Positions 18,779 through 27,469 of a DNA stretch of 64,000 nt are shown here, piece by piece. The position numbers and the translations under genes are program-made. This DNA comes from Desulfomonile sp963700305 (GTDB taxonomy: Bacteria > Desulfobacterota > Desulfomonilia > Desulfomonilales > Desulfomonilaceae): positions 186,001 to 250,000 of the forward strand of contig CAVOXB010000001.1 in the NCBI GenBank assembly GCA_963700305.1, given 5' to 3'. How positions within the stretch are numbered: the first letter of the stretch is position 1; each line of letters opens with the position of its first letter. The notes beneath the pieces were generated by a model that was not told where the DNA came from, ran no database searches, and saw only the letters and a program-made list of their open reading frames with translations.

Positions 18779-19192
18779 TTACTTGTAGTATATGTCGATT
18801 TTCTTCAGCGACTCGGGCTCTATGACCTTGGGCCATTCCTTGGGGTCGAAACTCGGGGCCTTTTCCAGAGCCGCCTTATCGACATTAACAACCAGGGTGC
18901 TCTTCTCCTTGTCCAGTCTCAAAGCCTTCCAAGGAATGGGGATTAATTTGTCGCCAATCCCCAGTAGGCCACCATGGGACAAAATGGCATATTTCAACGC
19001 GCCGCTTTGATCGATCAGGAGATCATCGATCTTCCCTAGTTTTTCACCTTGCGGGTTGGCGACTGTCATTCCAGTAATCTGGCTGGATCTCTGCCATCCC
19101 TCCAAGGGAGTAGCACCCGTTTGAGCCGAGACTTGGCCCGCAAGCAGAATGCAAATTACTGCTGCGCACAATCCAAAACCTTTCGTTTTCAT
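18779..19192 (-). CDS. Exported PRC-barrel domain protein
   Basis: 137 aa. ATG 19192 is chosen over an upstream codon because GGAGA lies just before it and it opens a signal peptide (to VSAQ). The PRC barrel spans ~35-115: SSQITGMTVANPQGEKLGKI, LIDQSGALKYAILSHGGLLG. The phrase YAILSHGGLLGIGDKLIPIP is shared with the cytoplasmic PRC-barrel protein at 20,234 (YAILSHGGFLGMGDVLIPIP), so the two are paralogues, one exported and one not. Role unknown. Confidence 0.85.
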   Translation of the reverse strand: MKTKGFGLCAAVICILLAGQVSAQTGATPLEGWQRSSQITGMTVANPQGEKLGKIDDLLIDQSGALKYAILSHGGLLGIGDKLIPIPWKALRLDKEKSTLVVNVDKAALEKAPSFDPKEWPKVIEPESLKKIDIYYK

Positions 19193-19241
19193 AAAAATCT
19201 CCTTTTCCAATGGGTTACTGTTCGCGTCCGGATAGATCGAG

Positions 19242-19439
19242 CTACCATTTGCTCAGATGCTCATCCAGTTCCTTCTCCGCTTCCTCACGTTTGAGGCCAT
19301 ATTTCTCTTGCAATTTACCAAGCAGGTGATCTCGTTTCCCTGCAATGACTTCCAGATCGCTGTCTGTGAGTTTGCCCCACTTCTCCCGCATCTTGCCCTT
19401 GACTTGCTTCCAATTTCCTTCAATTTGGTCCCAGTTCAT
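19242..19439 (-). CDS. CsbD family stress protein
   Basis: 65 aa, soluble and charged: MNWDQIEGNWKQVKGKMREK then WGKLTDSDLEVIAGKRDHLL and KLQEKYGLKREEAEKELDEH. This is a canonical CsbD-like protein, a general stress protein family of unknown mechanism. A GAGGAGG site is upstream. It sits between the exported PRC-barrel gene and the DUF3309 gene, the usual company of CsbD. Confidence 0.93.
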   Translation of the reverse strand: MNWDQIEGNWKQVKGKMREKWGKLTDSDLEVIAGKRDHLLGKLQEKYGLKREEAEKELDEHLSKW

Positions 19440-19493
19440 GGTCCCTCCTCATTAAGTGTAGGTCTAATTCGCCGGGATTTCCCGGTATCGGCG

Positions 19494-19646
19494 TCAAATA
19501 CGTCCCATCAAAAAGAGCACCAACACAATAACCAGTACCAGACCCAGAACACCGCTGGGGCCACGCCCCCAGCTACGACTGTACCCCCAGGTCGGTAGCG
19601 CTCCTATGAGCAGAAGCACAAGGATAACTATTAGAATCGTTCCCAT
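19494..19646 (-). CDS. DUF3309 family membrane protein
   Basis: 50 aa: MGTILIVILVLLLIGALPTW, GYSRSWGRGPSGVLGLVLVI, and an end of VLVLFLMGRI. Two helices are separated by a Trp/Tyr/Gly-rich loop, the DUF3309 pattern. GGAGGAGAAAAGCG precedes ATG 19646. Function unknown. Confidence 0.9.
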   Translation of the reverse strand: MGTILIVILVLLLIGALPTWGYSRSWGRGPSGVLGLVLVIVLVLFLMGRI

Positions 19647-19921
19647 CGCTTTTCTCCTCCCAGAAAAGAGGCTCTTGCTTTCGTCTTGATTTCGTTGCTT
19701 CCCACTTCAGCGCTGTTTGTGGAAGTCCCCGCGTGCAATGAAACGAGACGGAGTGTCATATCATCCAACCGGAGCTTCACGTCTGGTGGGATACAAATTG
19801 ACAGGAATCCATCTCGTCCCGGTCAACCCAGCACAATTTCGTCCGGCAGGATCTCGGTAATAAGTGACCGTGCAACTAATTATTTGATCTGGCTCACCCG
19901 TTTATGGAGCCTCCGACTTTT

Positions 19922-20218
19922 TCAGTCGGCGGGACAGGACGCTCCTTTGCCATTGGCTTTGACCGGTCCCAGCCTGTTGAAGGACTCCTGTTCTTTGGCT
20001 GCGCTCAGTATGCCGCTGGCAATAAGAATGTCCGCTTCCCCTTCTTGTCGAACGAAACGCTCGAAATGTCTGATGTACACATGATCCGGCCCAACCGCGG
20101 CGGTGAGGCAATCGAAAGCCCTTCGCCTCCAGCGCCGAAAGGCAACTGGATCAAAATCAGAGTCAATTACACCCCAACCTGCTTCTATCAGATCGTCGAT
20201 TTGCTCTTCGACGGACAT
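19922..20218 (-). CDS. Conserved hypothetical protein, 98 aa
   Basis: Soluble protein starting MSVEEQIDDLIEAGWGVIDS, followed by DFDPVAFRRWRRRAFDCLTA and VGPDHVYIRHFERFVRQEGE. The amphipathic helices resemble a short regulator or adaptor, but no family is recognised with certainty. It ends 16 bases upstream of the next start-to-stop unit and is probably co-transcribed with the PRC-barrel gene upstream (20,234-20,644). Confidence 0.6.
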   Translation of the reverse strand: MSVEEQIDDLIEAGWGVIDSDFDPVAFRRWRRRAFDCLTAAVGPDHVYIRHFERFVRQEGEADILIASGILSAAKEQESFNRLGPVKANGKGASCPAD

Positions 20219-20233
20219 TGCTGACCCCTTTTC

Positions 20234-20644
20234 TTAAATCTGTTCGCGAGGCTGATCGCTGTAAACACCTCCATCCACCGGCTGCTGATGACTTGCACCA
20301 GCCGCATAGGCCGCAAAGTATCTGTCGATTTTTTCCTCCCATTCGACCGCGGTGAAGTCCGGCCATGTCTTGCTTTCAAAAGTGAGGGCCTTTTCCAGGG
20401 TCTGCTTATCAATATCGAGAACCGCTGTTCCCGTTTCAGCGCCCGTCATCAGAGCGGCAAACGGAATCGGAATCAACACGTCACCCATTCCCAGGAAACC
20501 TCCATGAGAAAGGATAGCGTATTTTAAGCACCCATCCACGCCCACCATGAGATCTTGTATTGTCCCAAGTTTTTCCTTGTGGCGATTCTCCACGGTGGTT
20601 TTCAGTATGTCACTCACTCTCATAGGTACTTTAATTTCCATCAT
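20234..20644 (-). CDS. Cytoplasmic PRC-barrel domain protein
   Basis: 136 aa, no signal peptide. The PRC barrel covers residues ~8-90 (SDILKTTVENRHKEKLGTIQ, YAILSHGGFLGMGDVLIPIP), with a tail containing EWEEKIDRYFAAYAAGA. Paralogue of the exported protein at 18,779. AAAGGAGAAAG precedes the start. Confidence 0.82.
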   Translation of the reverse strand: MMEIKVPMRVSDILKTTVENRHKEKLGTIQDLMVGVDGCLKYAILSHGGFLGMGDVLIPIPFAALMTGAETGTAVLDIDKQTLEKALTFESKTWPDFTAVEWEEKIDRYFAAYAAGASHQQPVDGGVYSDQPREQI

Positions 20645-20797
20645 TTTTCTTTCTCCTTTTTCTCATTTTGGCGAACGCAATTTCAGAACCTCTTATAAAA
20701 TAGGGTATATAAGCAAAGCCATTATCAGAATGGTCCCGAGCCTACTCCGAAAATACTCACCGTCGTGTCCTCCGTCCCCTTTGTTACTGGAGGGAAT

Positions 20798-21209
20798 TAA
20801 TCTCGTTCCGGTCACCCACGGCGACACCACCGGAGACGGCTGCAGTTGCGACACATGGTCCACGGATCCAAGAAACGTTTCAAATTATCAAGTTGCGATG
20901 GTTTTAACCCTTGTGGCGAATCTATGCAGGTTTGGTGCCAACTGCGGTCAGCGAGTGAGCTTTTATATAAAAGCTGTGCTGTTAGGTAGTTAGCCACAGT
21001 GATGAGGTCGGGGGCGCGATACGAAGGGTCGGCAAGAAAGAGGCATGTGTCCGAAAAACGGGCCACAGAATTCCTGTATCTGTGTTATCAATAGGTTACA
21101 AATTCACAAGGTGTCCTAAAATCGGATTATCTTATTATTCCGGGGCCCGATCGTCCTCGCCAATTCCGAAACGCTTCATGTGTCGCTACAGAGGATCTCG
21201 GGCTATGCT
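20798..21209. repeat. Segmental duplication, copy A (decayed regulator end plus flank)
   Basis: About 410 bases similar along their length to 25,091-25,501. Shared blocks include TAATCTCGTTCCGGTCACCC, CACATGGTCCAC, ACGGGCCACAGAATT and ATAGGTTACAAATTCAC. Its right end reads, on the minus strand, RHMKRFGIG after an in-frame stop, i.e. a broken copy of the Fis-type end of the sigma-54 activator encoded at 25,427. No other part of that gene remains here. Confidence 0.75.
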
Positions 21210-21226
21210 TTAGGCGACACCATTGT

Positions 21227-22184
21227 CTAAGGGGTCAAATTCAAAATGAATTCCGCAGCCTCACGTGGGGAGTTGGTCACGAAAACGTATTTCGCAAAAT
21301 CGACCGCATTGAAGAGGCTCTGGAGTAAGGCAACAGCGGGGAGTTGCTGCTGCCAGTATTCGGAGCCGAGGAACACCATCGGACTAAATCGGTTCTGCAC
21401 GCTTCGGTAGTAGTTCTGTTCGGCGTCCTGGAAGATCTCTTGAATAGTGCCTGCGCGTCCTTCAGCATAGACCACCCCCGCTGTGCAAATGGTGACAAGT
21501 CCATCTTCACGGATGCTGTTCTGGAAGTACTTCGCTATTGCGGTGGCGAATGGAGTGAAGGCTTCGTATCCATACGTACCAGGTCGGCAGTGCGAGACTG
21601 GGACCGGCGGTACTGCCCAGATTGCGTTGGATTTGAATGGCGGGTAGCCACCAAGCGTGAAGGGCGTCACGAAGAGCAGGGTCGAAGACCCCAGTCGGCG
21701 AGACGAGGTTGTTCAGCCCGGCTGGCAGGGAAGGTGTCACGTTTAGGCGTTTGAGGGCCGCCTCGAAATCAGAATCGGGCGAGTTTTGAAACGTGGCACC
21801 GAGATGAGCTGCCTCCATTGCACCGGGACCGCCCCCGGTAACGATGAGGACTCCGTTTTGTGCGAGCGTCCGTGCCAACTCCGATACTTGACGGTAGGGT
21901 TGGCTACCACGATCCATCTCGTGACCTCCCGCGATACCCACTATCTTGTTCCATGGTGCCTGAAAGGTCGCTCTTGCCTGGTTGATGAAGCAGTCGTGAA
22001 GAGCCTCCATCATGCTTGTAAAGGGCGAAGAGTATTCGCCTCTCCCCTCGGTCACGAAGAATTGGTAAGTGCGTAGGTCGGGAGTGCTCTCGAGACTTAA
22101 CGGATTAGAGTCTTCGAAGCCCTGGAGCAGGTCTTCGGGAGAGTAAAGGCCAGAGGGGATGGGCTGGAACGTTAGTGCGGTCAT
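21227..22184 (-). pseudogene. LOG-family (lysine decarboxylase-like) nucleotide-binding protein, frameshifted
   Basis: The joined product is about 318 aa. The N-terminal part has KIVGIAGGHEMDRGSQPYRQ and LIVTGGGPGAMEAAHLGATF (Rossmann GGGPGAME motif). After a one-base slip near 21,585 (LPTWY to YGYEAFTPFATAIAKYFQN) the rest carries YAEGRAGTIQEIFQDAEQNY, the counterpart of the PGGxGT(x)2E motif. LOG proteins are phosphoribohydrolases or related nucleotide-binding enzymes; substrate here unknown. The long N-terminal extension is typical of the larger subgroup. Confidence 0.8.
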
Positions 22185-22408
22185 TTCGAGGTTCGCCTTT
22201 CTCTTTAGGTGAAGGTCGGGGAAACGAAGAGCCGCCTAACACGTAGGCAGCACGTGCGAGCAAGGACTCGATGGTGCGAGTCAACTAGACATCCTTAGTC
22301 GAAACGCCAGTCGCCAACGACTTCACAGGGCTTGGGGCGACGCCGCAAAAGGACCAGTCCCTTCATGGCAGCGGCTTTCGTCAGGATCACAAATCCTCCT
22401 TCTTTTCT

Positions 22409-22669
22409 TTATGACGAATAATACCCGATTGTTAGCAGATAGACCAAACCCACGACAACCCCGATCCCGTTCGATACGATAAGGACTCGATCTCGCTTCA
22501 TAAGCCCATATATCAACCACGTAACTATCCCGAATTCCAGAAACACGACACCAGCAAAAGACTGCCCCTTGCTTGACTGGACGCTGTACATTTGCCAGCC
22601 GTGAAGCAGCGGAGATAGCCCCATCAAGCCGCCCATCACTATCGTTATCCATGACCATATTCGGAGCAT
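22409..22669 (-). CDS. SemiSWEET/MtN3-like small membrane protein
   Basis: 86 aa, three predicted helices forming one MtN3/PQ-loop triple-helix unit: LMGLSPLLHGWQMYSVQSSK, GQSFAGVVFLEFGIVTWLIY, GLMKRDRVLIVSNGIGVVVG. The fold pattern matches SemiSWEET sugar transporters, which work as dimers, but the usual PQ dipeptide is not evident, so the substrate is unknown. The start follows AAAGGA at a rather long spacing. Confidence 0.65.
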   Translation of the reverse strand: MLRIWSWITIVMGGLMGLSPLLHGWQMYSVQSSKGQSFAGVVFLEFGIVTWLIYGLMKRDRVLIVSNGIGVVVGLVYLLTIGYYSS

Positions 22670-22713
22670 CAGGAGCGTGAAGTCCTTTCTCTTGTAGATT
22701 ATATCTTGGCCGG

Positions 22714-22845
22714 TTACAGTTCCTGGGGGAGTCGGGCGATCTCCGTGTTGGTGAGAGCCTCGTCTTCCTCGTAACCCACAAATCTTCTGTTCAATCTCTT
22801 CGTTTCAACAGCAGCTGTTCCGGAGCCGACGAACGGGTCCACCAT
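22714..22845 (-). pseudogene. DNA methyltransferase remnant (C-terminal)
   Basis: Reads MVDPFVGSGTAAVETKRLNR then RFVGYEEDEALTNTEIARL and a stop. DPFVGSGT is the S-adenosylmethionine-binding motif I of beta-class N4/N6 DNA methyltransferases, which lies near the C-terminus in that class. The minus-strand reading frame upstream (to about 23,154) has no recognisable catalytic (DPPY/SPPY) motif. Only the tail survives. Confidence 0.55.
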
Positions 22846-23393
22846 ACGTCAGACAAGAATGGAACCGCAAGAGATTTGGCGGATCGGCATCTTCTTAATT
22901 TTACTGGTATTGTCAGCACATTCCTGGTAGAGACGCTGCTGCGTGTTGAGTACTGCGGGCAAGCTCATCCGGAACTTTAAATCCGGGAAAGTGTCCCAGT
23001 AAATAAGCCCATGTGAAGGCACTGACGAGTGGCCCGTGTCACTCATGCTGCTGAAGGGACGCCATGATTTTTGTGTATTCGCATTTATATTGGCGGTCCC
23101 TCGAGAGCAACGACTCACATGGGCTTTCGACATTCTGGCTCCTTGATTACTCACCCGAACTTTAATTTACAGCGTGGTCATACACTTATAGGAACGTGGG
23201 CGAAAGCCACTTTAGCCCTCCTCGTGCATCCAGGAGTTATGAATCCAACTTCTATCTCGTTACCCGCCCGCAGAGAGGTTCATACGTAGTTGTGCGGACC
23301 AATTGTTAAAATTGCTGGCCAAAATGCTATCACGATTCGTAAGCATGCCTCTTGCAATCTTGTGAGCGCACGGCTACACAAACTATTCACTCA

Positions 23394-23924
23394 CTATTTG
23401 GATTTTTCCACGGTCTCCGGCTCGATGATCTTTTTGGCACCTTCCTCCACGTGCTTGTGCCCTTGTTGTATAGCCTTCTCCGCTTCGGGACCGTCCTTTT
23501 TCTCTTTCTTCATCATCATTCCGCCTTGCATCATCTTTGAGCCTTCCATCATTTGTTTGCAGGCTTCCATCTTTTCCTTCATCTTTTCCATCATGCCGCC
23601 ATCTTTCATCATCATTTCTTGAGTCTTAGCCATCACCTCTTCGCCCTGCTTCATCATTTTGTCGGCGTCAGACATCATCTGCTGAGCTTTGGCTATATCT
23701 TTTTTCTCCTCCATCATTTTCACGGCTTCCCGCATCATGTTGGCCCCCTCCATCATTTTCTTGGAGGCGTCCATCATAGTGGCTTTGTGCTTGACCATAT
23801 CGTCTTCCATAGCCTTCGGCCCACTTTGTGCCATAGCTGGTCCGCCTGCTGCGAAAACGGCAACTCCAAAAACAAAGACAGTAGCCCAAACCCTTCCACT
23901 CTTTAGAAAATTGATCCTTCGCAT
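23394..23924 (-). CDS. Exported methionine-rich heptad-repeat protein
   Basis: 176 aa. ATG 23924 is chosen for GGAGGGAATTT upstream; the longer frame to 24,044 has no site. The signal peptide ends near GGPAMAQ. The mature part has about 29 Met in roughly 145 residues, mostly as MM or MMM spaced 7 apart (KKMMEGANMMREAVKMMEEK, QMMSDADKMMKQGEEVMAK, KQMMEGSKMMQGGMMMKK). It looks like an amphipathic helical rod or bundle with a methionine face. Paralogue of 13,406. Periplasmic binding of soft metals (Cu/Ag) or oxidant scavenging is a guess. Confidence 0.78.
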   Translation of the reverse strand: MRRINFLKSGRVWATVFVFGVAVFAAGGPAMAQSGPKAMEDDMVKHKATMMDASKKMMEGANMMREAVKMMEEKKDIAKAQQMMSDADKMMKQGEEVMAKTQEMMMKDGGMMEKMKEKMEACKQMMEGSKMMQGGMMMKKEKKDGPEAEKAIQQGHKHVEEGAKKIIEPETVEKSK

Positions 23925-24143
23925 AAATTCCCTCCTTGGAAAAATTTGTAATTCAGACACTATGCCGTGGCCTATGTTCCTTAGAGCTGAGGACGGCAAC
24001 TCGTCTGCCCAAGACGTGGGAGCATGAATAGAGATTATGGGCAAGCCGTTTTAGCGGTGGCAGCGGGAGCGCTTTTTTGGGAAGCCTTAAGTTTCAGCCG
24101 AGGTCCGGCATCGTGTCCAGGCAGGCCTGACAAGAGGCCGATT

Positions 24144-24455
24144 TCAACACGCGACCTGACCGGTGGCGAACACGAATACGAACAGGCCTTTATTGACGCT
24201 GATTGACAGGTCTCCACCTCGTGACTCGGCGTACACAAGCCAGGTAGGCTTATCGTCTCCGCAACAGGTGACGTTCGGAGAGAATCGACCTGATTCAGCG
24301 TCGAGCCAAGCCAGCAACAGAGGCTCCGGGGCTCGGATAAGAGCCGCCTCTTGAGCCGCCGCTCTGGCCGCTGAGAAGTCGAGCGGCCTGTCCTCCACGC
24401 TAACGTCCACCCAATTAGGCAGCATTTCAAGCGACAAAACAGGGCATGCTCCCAT
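24144..24455 (-). CDS. DUF5619 family protein
   Basis: 103 aa, soluble. The conserved core VSVEDRPLDFSAARAAAQEA, RFSPNVTCCGDDKPTWLVYA, ESRGGDLSISVNKGLFVFVF matches DUF5619, small cytoplasmic proteins of unknown function. An AGGAGG site precedes ATG 24455. The frame is intact. Confidence 0.8.
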   Translation of the reverse strand: MGACPVLSLEMLPNWVDVSVEDRPLDFSAARAAAQEAALIRAPEPLLLAWLDAESGRFSPNVTCCGDDKPTWLVYAESRGGDLSISVNKGLFVFVFATGQVAC

Positions 24456-24681
24456 GATTCCCTCCTATATAACGATTGCCAAAAGTGATGTCCGTTAAGC
24501 GACGCTCCCGTAGTTCTCGTGAAGCGGGAACCTAAGGATTCTTGATGGTGCTTTGGGTAAGCTGTCACGAAAAATGTCTGGTACAAGAATACTTCCACGT
24601 AAGAACTCTTTTACAAAAAACCGTAAGACTCTCCTGAATCTTCCGGTTTTCATTTCGAATTCCATGGGCAATTAGGCTAAT

Positions 24682-24994
24682 TTAGTTAGTCATAACATCT
24701 CCACTCATAGCCGGTCCACACACAAGGATGTCCACGTAAGGATCGTCATCATCAATGACGACTGTTCCGCCGCCGTCGTAATAACCGCCGCCGTAATAAC
24801 CGCCTCCGTAATAACCACCACCGTAATAACCACCACCGTAATAACCGCCGCCATGATGTCCGCCGCCTGAGATATAATGCCCACCTCCACCGTGGCCCCC
24901 TCCTTTGGCATCGGCGTCACCAGCCGCGCCAGATGACCACGACCCACGCTACGAATGCGATCATCACTATAGCGAATCCTAATGCTCTTTTCAT
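24682..24994 (-). pseudogene. Exported Gly/Tyr-repeat protein (GGGYY repeats), frameshifted
   Basis: ATG 24994 opens a signal sequence (MKRALGFAIVMIAFVA). Near 24,945 a one-base shift is needed to enter the frame GSWSSGAAGDADAKGGGHGG, then HHGGGYYGGGYYGGGYYGGG (five GGGYY units encoded by a 15-base repeat at about 24,778-24,850), and an acidic end VVIDDDDPYVDILVCG to the stop at 24682. Resembles low-complexity secreted proteins; function unknown. Confidence 0.55.
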
Positions 24995-25090
24995 GTCCTT
25001 CCCCCTTTGTTTTCGGTGTCAAGGCGCACCTCATTTTCCCGTCCGTAAATGTTCAGCATAATCTGATCTGTCTCCTTTATAATCGCTAAG

Positions 25091-25501
25091 TAATCTCGTT
25101 CCGGTCACCCACCGTGACACCACCGGAGACGGCTGCAGTTTCGACACATGGTCCACAGATTGAAGAAGCGGTTGAGATTATCAAGTGGCGATGCTGTTAA
25201 CCCTTGCAGCTTAAATAAGCAGGTTTCGTGCCAACCATGGCCGCCGGATGAAGCTGGCCTAGAAAGCCTACCTATCGGATGATTAGGTGCGGTCACGGAG
25301 TTTCAGGTGAGATTCGAGCGTCGACAAGAAAGGGGCAGGTGTCCTAATAACGGGCCACAGAATTGCCGTCTCAGTGTTATCAGTAGGTTACAAATTCACT
25401 GGGTGTCTTAAAGTAGGACCATCGCATTAATCCGTGGTCGGATCGTCCCCGTCAATGCCGAAACGCTTCATATGGCGATACAGGGAGTCTCGGGCTATGC
25501 C
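25091..25501. repeat. Segmental duplication, copy B (end of sigma-54 activator gene plus flank)
   Basis: Partner of 20,798-21,209. It contains the intact last ~25 codons of the sigma-54 activator and about 335 bases downstream of its stop. Copy A lies about 4.3 kb to the left in the same orientation. Confidence 0.75.
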
Positions 25502-27469
25502 AAGCACGCGGGCAGCACGTCTCCTATTCCCTTCGCACCGCCGTAAGGCCTCCAAACATAGTGATTTGATCACCTCATCCGTCACATCGTGAAGCGTGCG
25601 CTCGTGTACCGGAAAGCTGGACACGTGGGACCAGTCTTGTTTGCTTGAGGCAATCGTGGGAAGCGCAACGTTCAAATTCTGTCCGTCGGAAAACATCAAC
25701 GATCGTTCGAGCACGTTTCGTAATTCCCTGACATTTCCCGGCCAATGGTACTCGGAAAGCGCAATGACCGTCGCGGGGTCGATCGCGGGGAGAGACGTCA
25801 GCTGCAACTCCTTCGCCAGTATCGACATGATCTCTTCCGAGATACGGGAAGATCCTCAACCCTATCACGAAGCGGCGGCACGCTTATCGCAAAAACATTC
25901 AGACGATAGAGCAGGGCGGAAAGGAATCGGCCTTCTGCCACCTCTGAATCGAGACTCCTGTTCGTTGCTGCAATGAGTCGAGCATTCACGGTAATGCTCT
26001 TTTCACCGCCAACACGAAGGAATGACCTTGTGTCCATAAAGGTCAGGAGCTTGGACTGCAAGGAGAGGGTGAGCTCTCCAATTTCGTTGAGCAGAAAGGT
26101 ACCGCCTTCGGCCAATTCCAGGAGTCCTCGCTTCCGGGCGTGCGCACCGGTGAATGAGCCTCTCTCGTGCCCAAAAAGCTCCGACTCAGCCAAATCCTTG
26201 GATATGGCAGCGCAATTCAACGCAAAATAGGGTCCCGGAGCACGCCTGGAATGGTCGTGAATCCAACGTGCCAAATAGTCCTTCCCACTCCCACTCTCCC
26301 CCTGGAGCAGAACGATGCTGTCAGTGGCGGCAGCCAGACGGGCCTGGTGCAGAGCAGCCCCCATGGCCGGCGAGGGATACGCCTCGGCGATCGGTATTTG
26401 GCCAGGCACGGTCCTCTTGCGATCCGTCACATCGCGAGAAATGCCATAGATGCCAATGATAGTGCCCTCCGTGTCACGAAGCGGCGTGAGGACAGTATTC
26501 AGGGTGAACTGGGCGCTCTTTATGGAGGCGGTATATTCTTCTTCGATGGATTCTCCCTGGAGCACGCGCAGGTCAACTTGTTTGATATGCTTCCCGGTTG
26601 CTTCACCGTAGATGTCTTCATCCTTGCGGCCGATGATTTCGGACACTTTCAGTCTGAACATTCTTGCCATGGCAGGATTCACGTGCGTGTACGTGAGATC
26701 ACGGTCCTTCATGAAAATCAGGTCTCGGGCACCCTCAACGAGTGCTCGAAAGCGTTCCTCACTGAGACGCAAGGCTTCCTGCGACTGCTTGCGCTCGGCA
26801 ATTTCTCGCTTGAGTTGCTCATTCGCCTCTCGGAGTTCGGACGTGCGTTCTTCGACCCGGTGTTCAAGTTCATCGTGATGCCCTCCGCAAAGCCTGCTCT
26901 GCGACCTTGCGGTCGGTGACGTCCGATATGGCCGTTCGCAATCGGCTGAGTTCACCGTCAGAATCCGGGATCCCGATGCTTTCCAGTTGAGCGTGGAACC
27001 AACTGCCGTCCGGTTTCACGAGTTTGATTTCGCAGATGTGGCGTATTGAAGTTTCCAGGACCTGCTTGCGGTGTAAATAGAAGGTGTCCTGGCTATCCTT
27101 ATGAACAAACTTTGCCAACGGCTTATTCATTAGCCGGTCTCTGTCCATTCCCAGCAAGTCCGCGCCTGAAAGATTGGCTTCCAGAATAAGCGCATTCTTG
27201 TCCAACGTGAAATATCCGACCGGCGCGTAGTCGTACAAATCCACATACCGGTCTTTCGATTCCTCCAGTGCCACTTGGGCCCGACGCAGCTCCTCATTCT
27301 GCATTTCCAGCTCAATCTGATGGACCTGCAACTCATGAATCAGCTTTTTCACGTCCTCGGGAGACAGAAGTGATGCGTCCGAGGCACTGCCGGCCTTCTC
27401 TGCCAAAGCGGCCTCTGCGCGCTGTCGCAGCTCGGAGAGCTTTTTCTTAGAACCACTGCTCTTTTTCAT
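25427..27469 (-). pseudogene. PAS-PAS-sigma-54 activator (enhancer-binding protein), two frameshifts
   Basis: Joined product about 680 aa. Order: coiled start, PAS 1 (DRYVDLYDYAPVGYFTLDKN), coiled coil (HRVEERTSELREANEQLKRE), PAS 2 (DLTYTHVNPAMARMF), AAA+ domain (GESGSGKDYLAR Walker A; RGSFTGA loop; GGTFLLNEIGE Walker B with Asn where Asp is usual), Fis-type helix-turn-helix (GNRRRAARVLGIARDSLYRH). Frame breaks lie near 26,885 and 25,845. The start overlaps the stop of the upstream CheB-CheR gene by four bases (ATGA), so the two are translationally coupled: a sensor pair feeding sigma-54 promoters. Confidence 0.85.

Noticed and set aside
20690..20760. Possible further DUF3309-like micro-protein (GTILIMALLIYPIL)
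   Set aside because: Only about 14 residues are recognisable before a stop and there is no start or ribosome site; at most a relic.
20812..21066. ORF ending WTMCRNCSRLRWC, repeated at 25,105-25,296
   Set aside because: The shared peptide comes from the duplicated noncoding segment. It has no start context, and the rest of the two ORFs does not align as protein.
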